The translations under genes and the position numbers were made by a program. A stretch of DNA of 64,000 nt from Mesorhizobium sp. B2-8-5 (lineage in GTDB: Bacteria; Pseudomonadota; Alphaproteobacteria; Rhizobiales; Rhizobiaceae): the NCBI RefSeq assembly GCF_006440675.2, contig NZ_CP083951.1:2141501-2205500 (forward strand). The letters are read 5' to 3'. Below are positions 63,587-64,000 of this stretch, in pieces. The notes under the pieces are model-generated. The model ran no database searches. It had not been told where the DNA came from and saw only the letters and a program-made list of their open reading frames with translations. How positions within the stretch are numbered: the first letter of the stretch is position 1; each line of letters begins with the position of its first letter.

Positions 63587-64000
63587 TACCCATTGTCAAT
63601 CGGTGGCTTCAGCACGACGGTCAGCGAAGAAGATCGGCAAGTCTCGATGACGCTCACTCAGGATCACTATGGCTATTTCCTGATTGGCTACTTCACCGGA
63701 AGCCCACAGATCTCGGTGAAGTCGGTTGCAAAGCAGACCGGACAGGAAACCATCTGCATCATCGCCCAGGATCCCAAGGGCGCCGGTGTGCTCAAAATCG
63801 AGGGGAACGCCAAGGTTACTGCCAACGGCTGCTCGGCCTATTCCGGCTCCTATGACAACAAGGGGCTCTCGGTCAAAGACAATTCGACCCTCATGACGAA
63901 GGTCACCTGCACGGTAGGAGGTTACGAAGGTTCCTCGAGGAACTACTCGCCAGCTCCAATCACTGACTGTCCCTGGATTTCTGACCCGCTTGCGGCACGG
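63587..64000 (+). pseudogene. TadG-like pilus-assembly protein fragment, probably broken, cut by window edge
   Basis: The frame reads LSIGGFSTTVSEEDRQVSMT..., then CIIAQDPKGAGVLKIEGNAK and TANGCSAYSGSYDNKGLSVK, then CTVGGYEGS. This matches the middle part of TadG-like Flp pilus proteins, with a Cys-containing DP-x-GxGxL-x-GNAxV pattern. An in-frame TAG lies at 63584-63586. The family's N-terminal membrane segment and start are missing upstream, and ATG at 63647 would begin mid-domain. It is therefore probably a remnant, unless the true start is TTG/ATG here and the family is shorter than I assume. The right end is beyond the window. Confidence 0.6.

Noticed and set aside
63301..63855. 184-codon frame at the right edge
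   Set aside because: It crosses the TadG-like sequence in a different frame and has no family resemblance; the TadG-like reading is clearly better.
1..64000. CRISPR array
   Set aside because: No set of regularly spaced short repeats was seen on reading; the only repeats are the IS pair, the intergenic hairpin elements and the leader repeat.

Overview
The window looks like a chromosomal segment of an alphaproteobacterium of the order Hyphomicrobiales (Rhizobiales), most likely Mesorhizobium or a close relative. The evidence is the flagellar gene order (fliI-flgF-DUF1217 back to back with motA-fliM-fliN-fliG-flhB, then visR/visN), which follows Sinorhizobium meliloti as I remember it. High-GC coding sequence, abundant ABC transporters and two copies of a rhizobial-type two-hairpin intergenic repeat agree. 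No 16S or tRNA gene is visible, so the genus is an inference.

Layout. 1-9045: flagellar cluster (export ATPase, rod protein, stator, C-ring, export gate) ending in the LuxR-type pair visN/visR. 9046-11972: visN upstream region with a minus-strand terminator, then two nearly identical IS4-family elements in tandem, inserted in the apex of a palindromic intergenic repeat. 11970-22152: a probable polyamine or amide module: acetylpolyamine amidohydrolase, TetR regulator, YtcJ-like amidohydrolase, PotGHIF-type ABC transporter, and two SxxK serine hydrolases. 22274-26803: tex, a LysR regulator and glutaryl-CoA dehydrogenase. 26909-33662: a transglutaminase-DUF2126 / ATP-grasp-alpha-E / transglutaminase cluster, a predicted peptide-ligase and peptide-modification system of unknown product. 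33753-36600: topoisomerase IB and an ECF sigma factor overlapping a DGPF/YCII gene. 36976-38490: an ALDH7-type dehydrogenase (lysine catabolism). 38576-46073: a sugar ABC operon with a SIS-domain protein and a PfkB kinase, divergent from a ROK repressor, with a perfect 10-bp inverted repeat between them; the layout resembles fructosamine (frl) operons. 46080-50793: two tandem paralogous putative DNA-binding proteins, a GNAT protein and two SDR dehydrogenases.

50794-64000 is accessory in character: more A/T-rich by eye, long spacers, poorly known genes. It holds two separate proteins with PD-(D/E)XK-like nuclease motifs, a Cys-rich secreted/membrane pair, a stand-alone RarA/MgsA C-terminal-like protein preceded by a leader that recurs about 2.2 kb upstream, a DUF1194 von Willebrand-like protein, a LuxR regulator, a Tat-exported sulfite-oxidase-like enzyme, a winged-helix/TPR regulator, a DUF1127 protein, an internally deleted tyrosine integrase and a broken TadG-like fragment at the right edge.

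How parts work together: VisN/VisR presumably control the adjacent flagellar genes. AphA, PotF-I and the hydrolases would import and deacylate polyamine-like compounds. The ROK repressor, transporter, kinase and SIS enzyme would form one sugar uptake, phosphorylation and cleavage route. The least understood parts are the transglutaminase/ATP-grasp cluster and the nuclease-like region at 51-55 kb. Nothing here was checked by database search; all family assignments rest on motifs and remembered family features.
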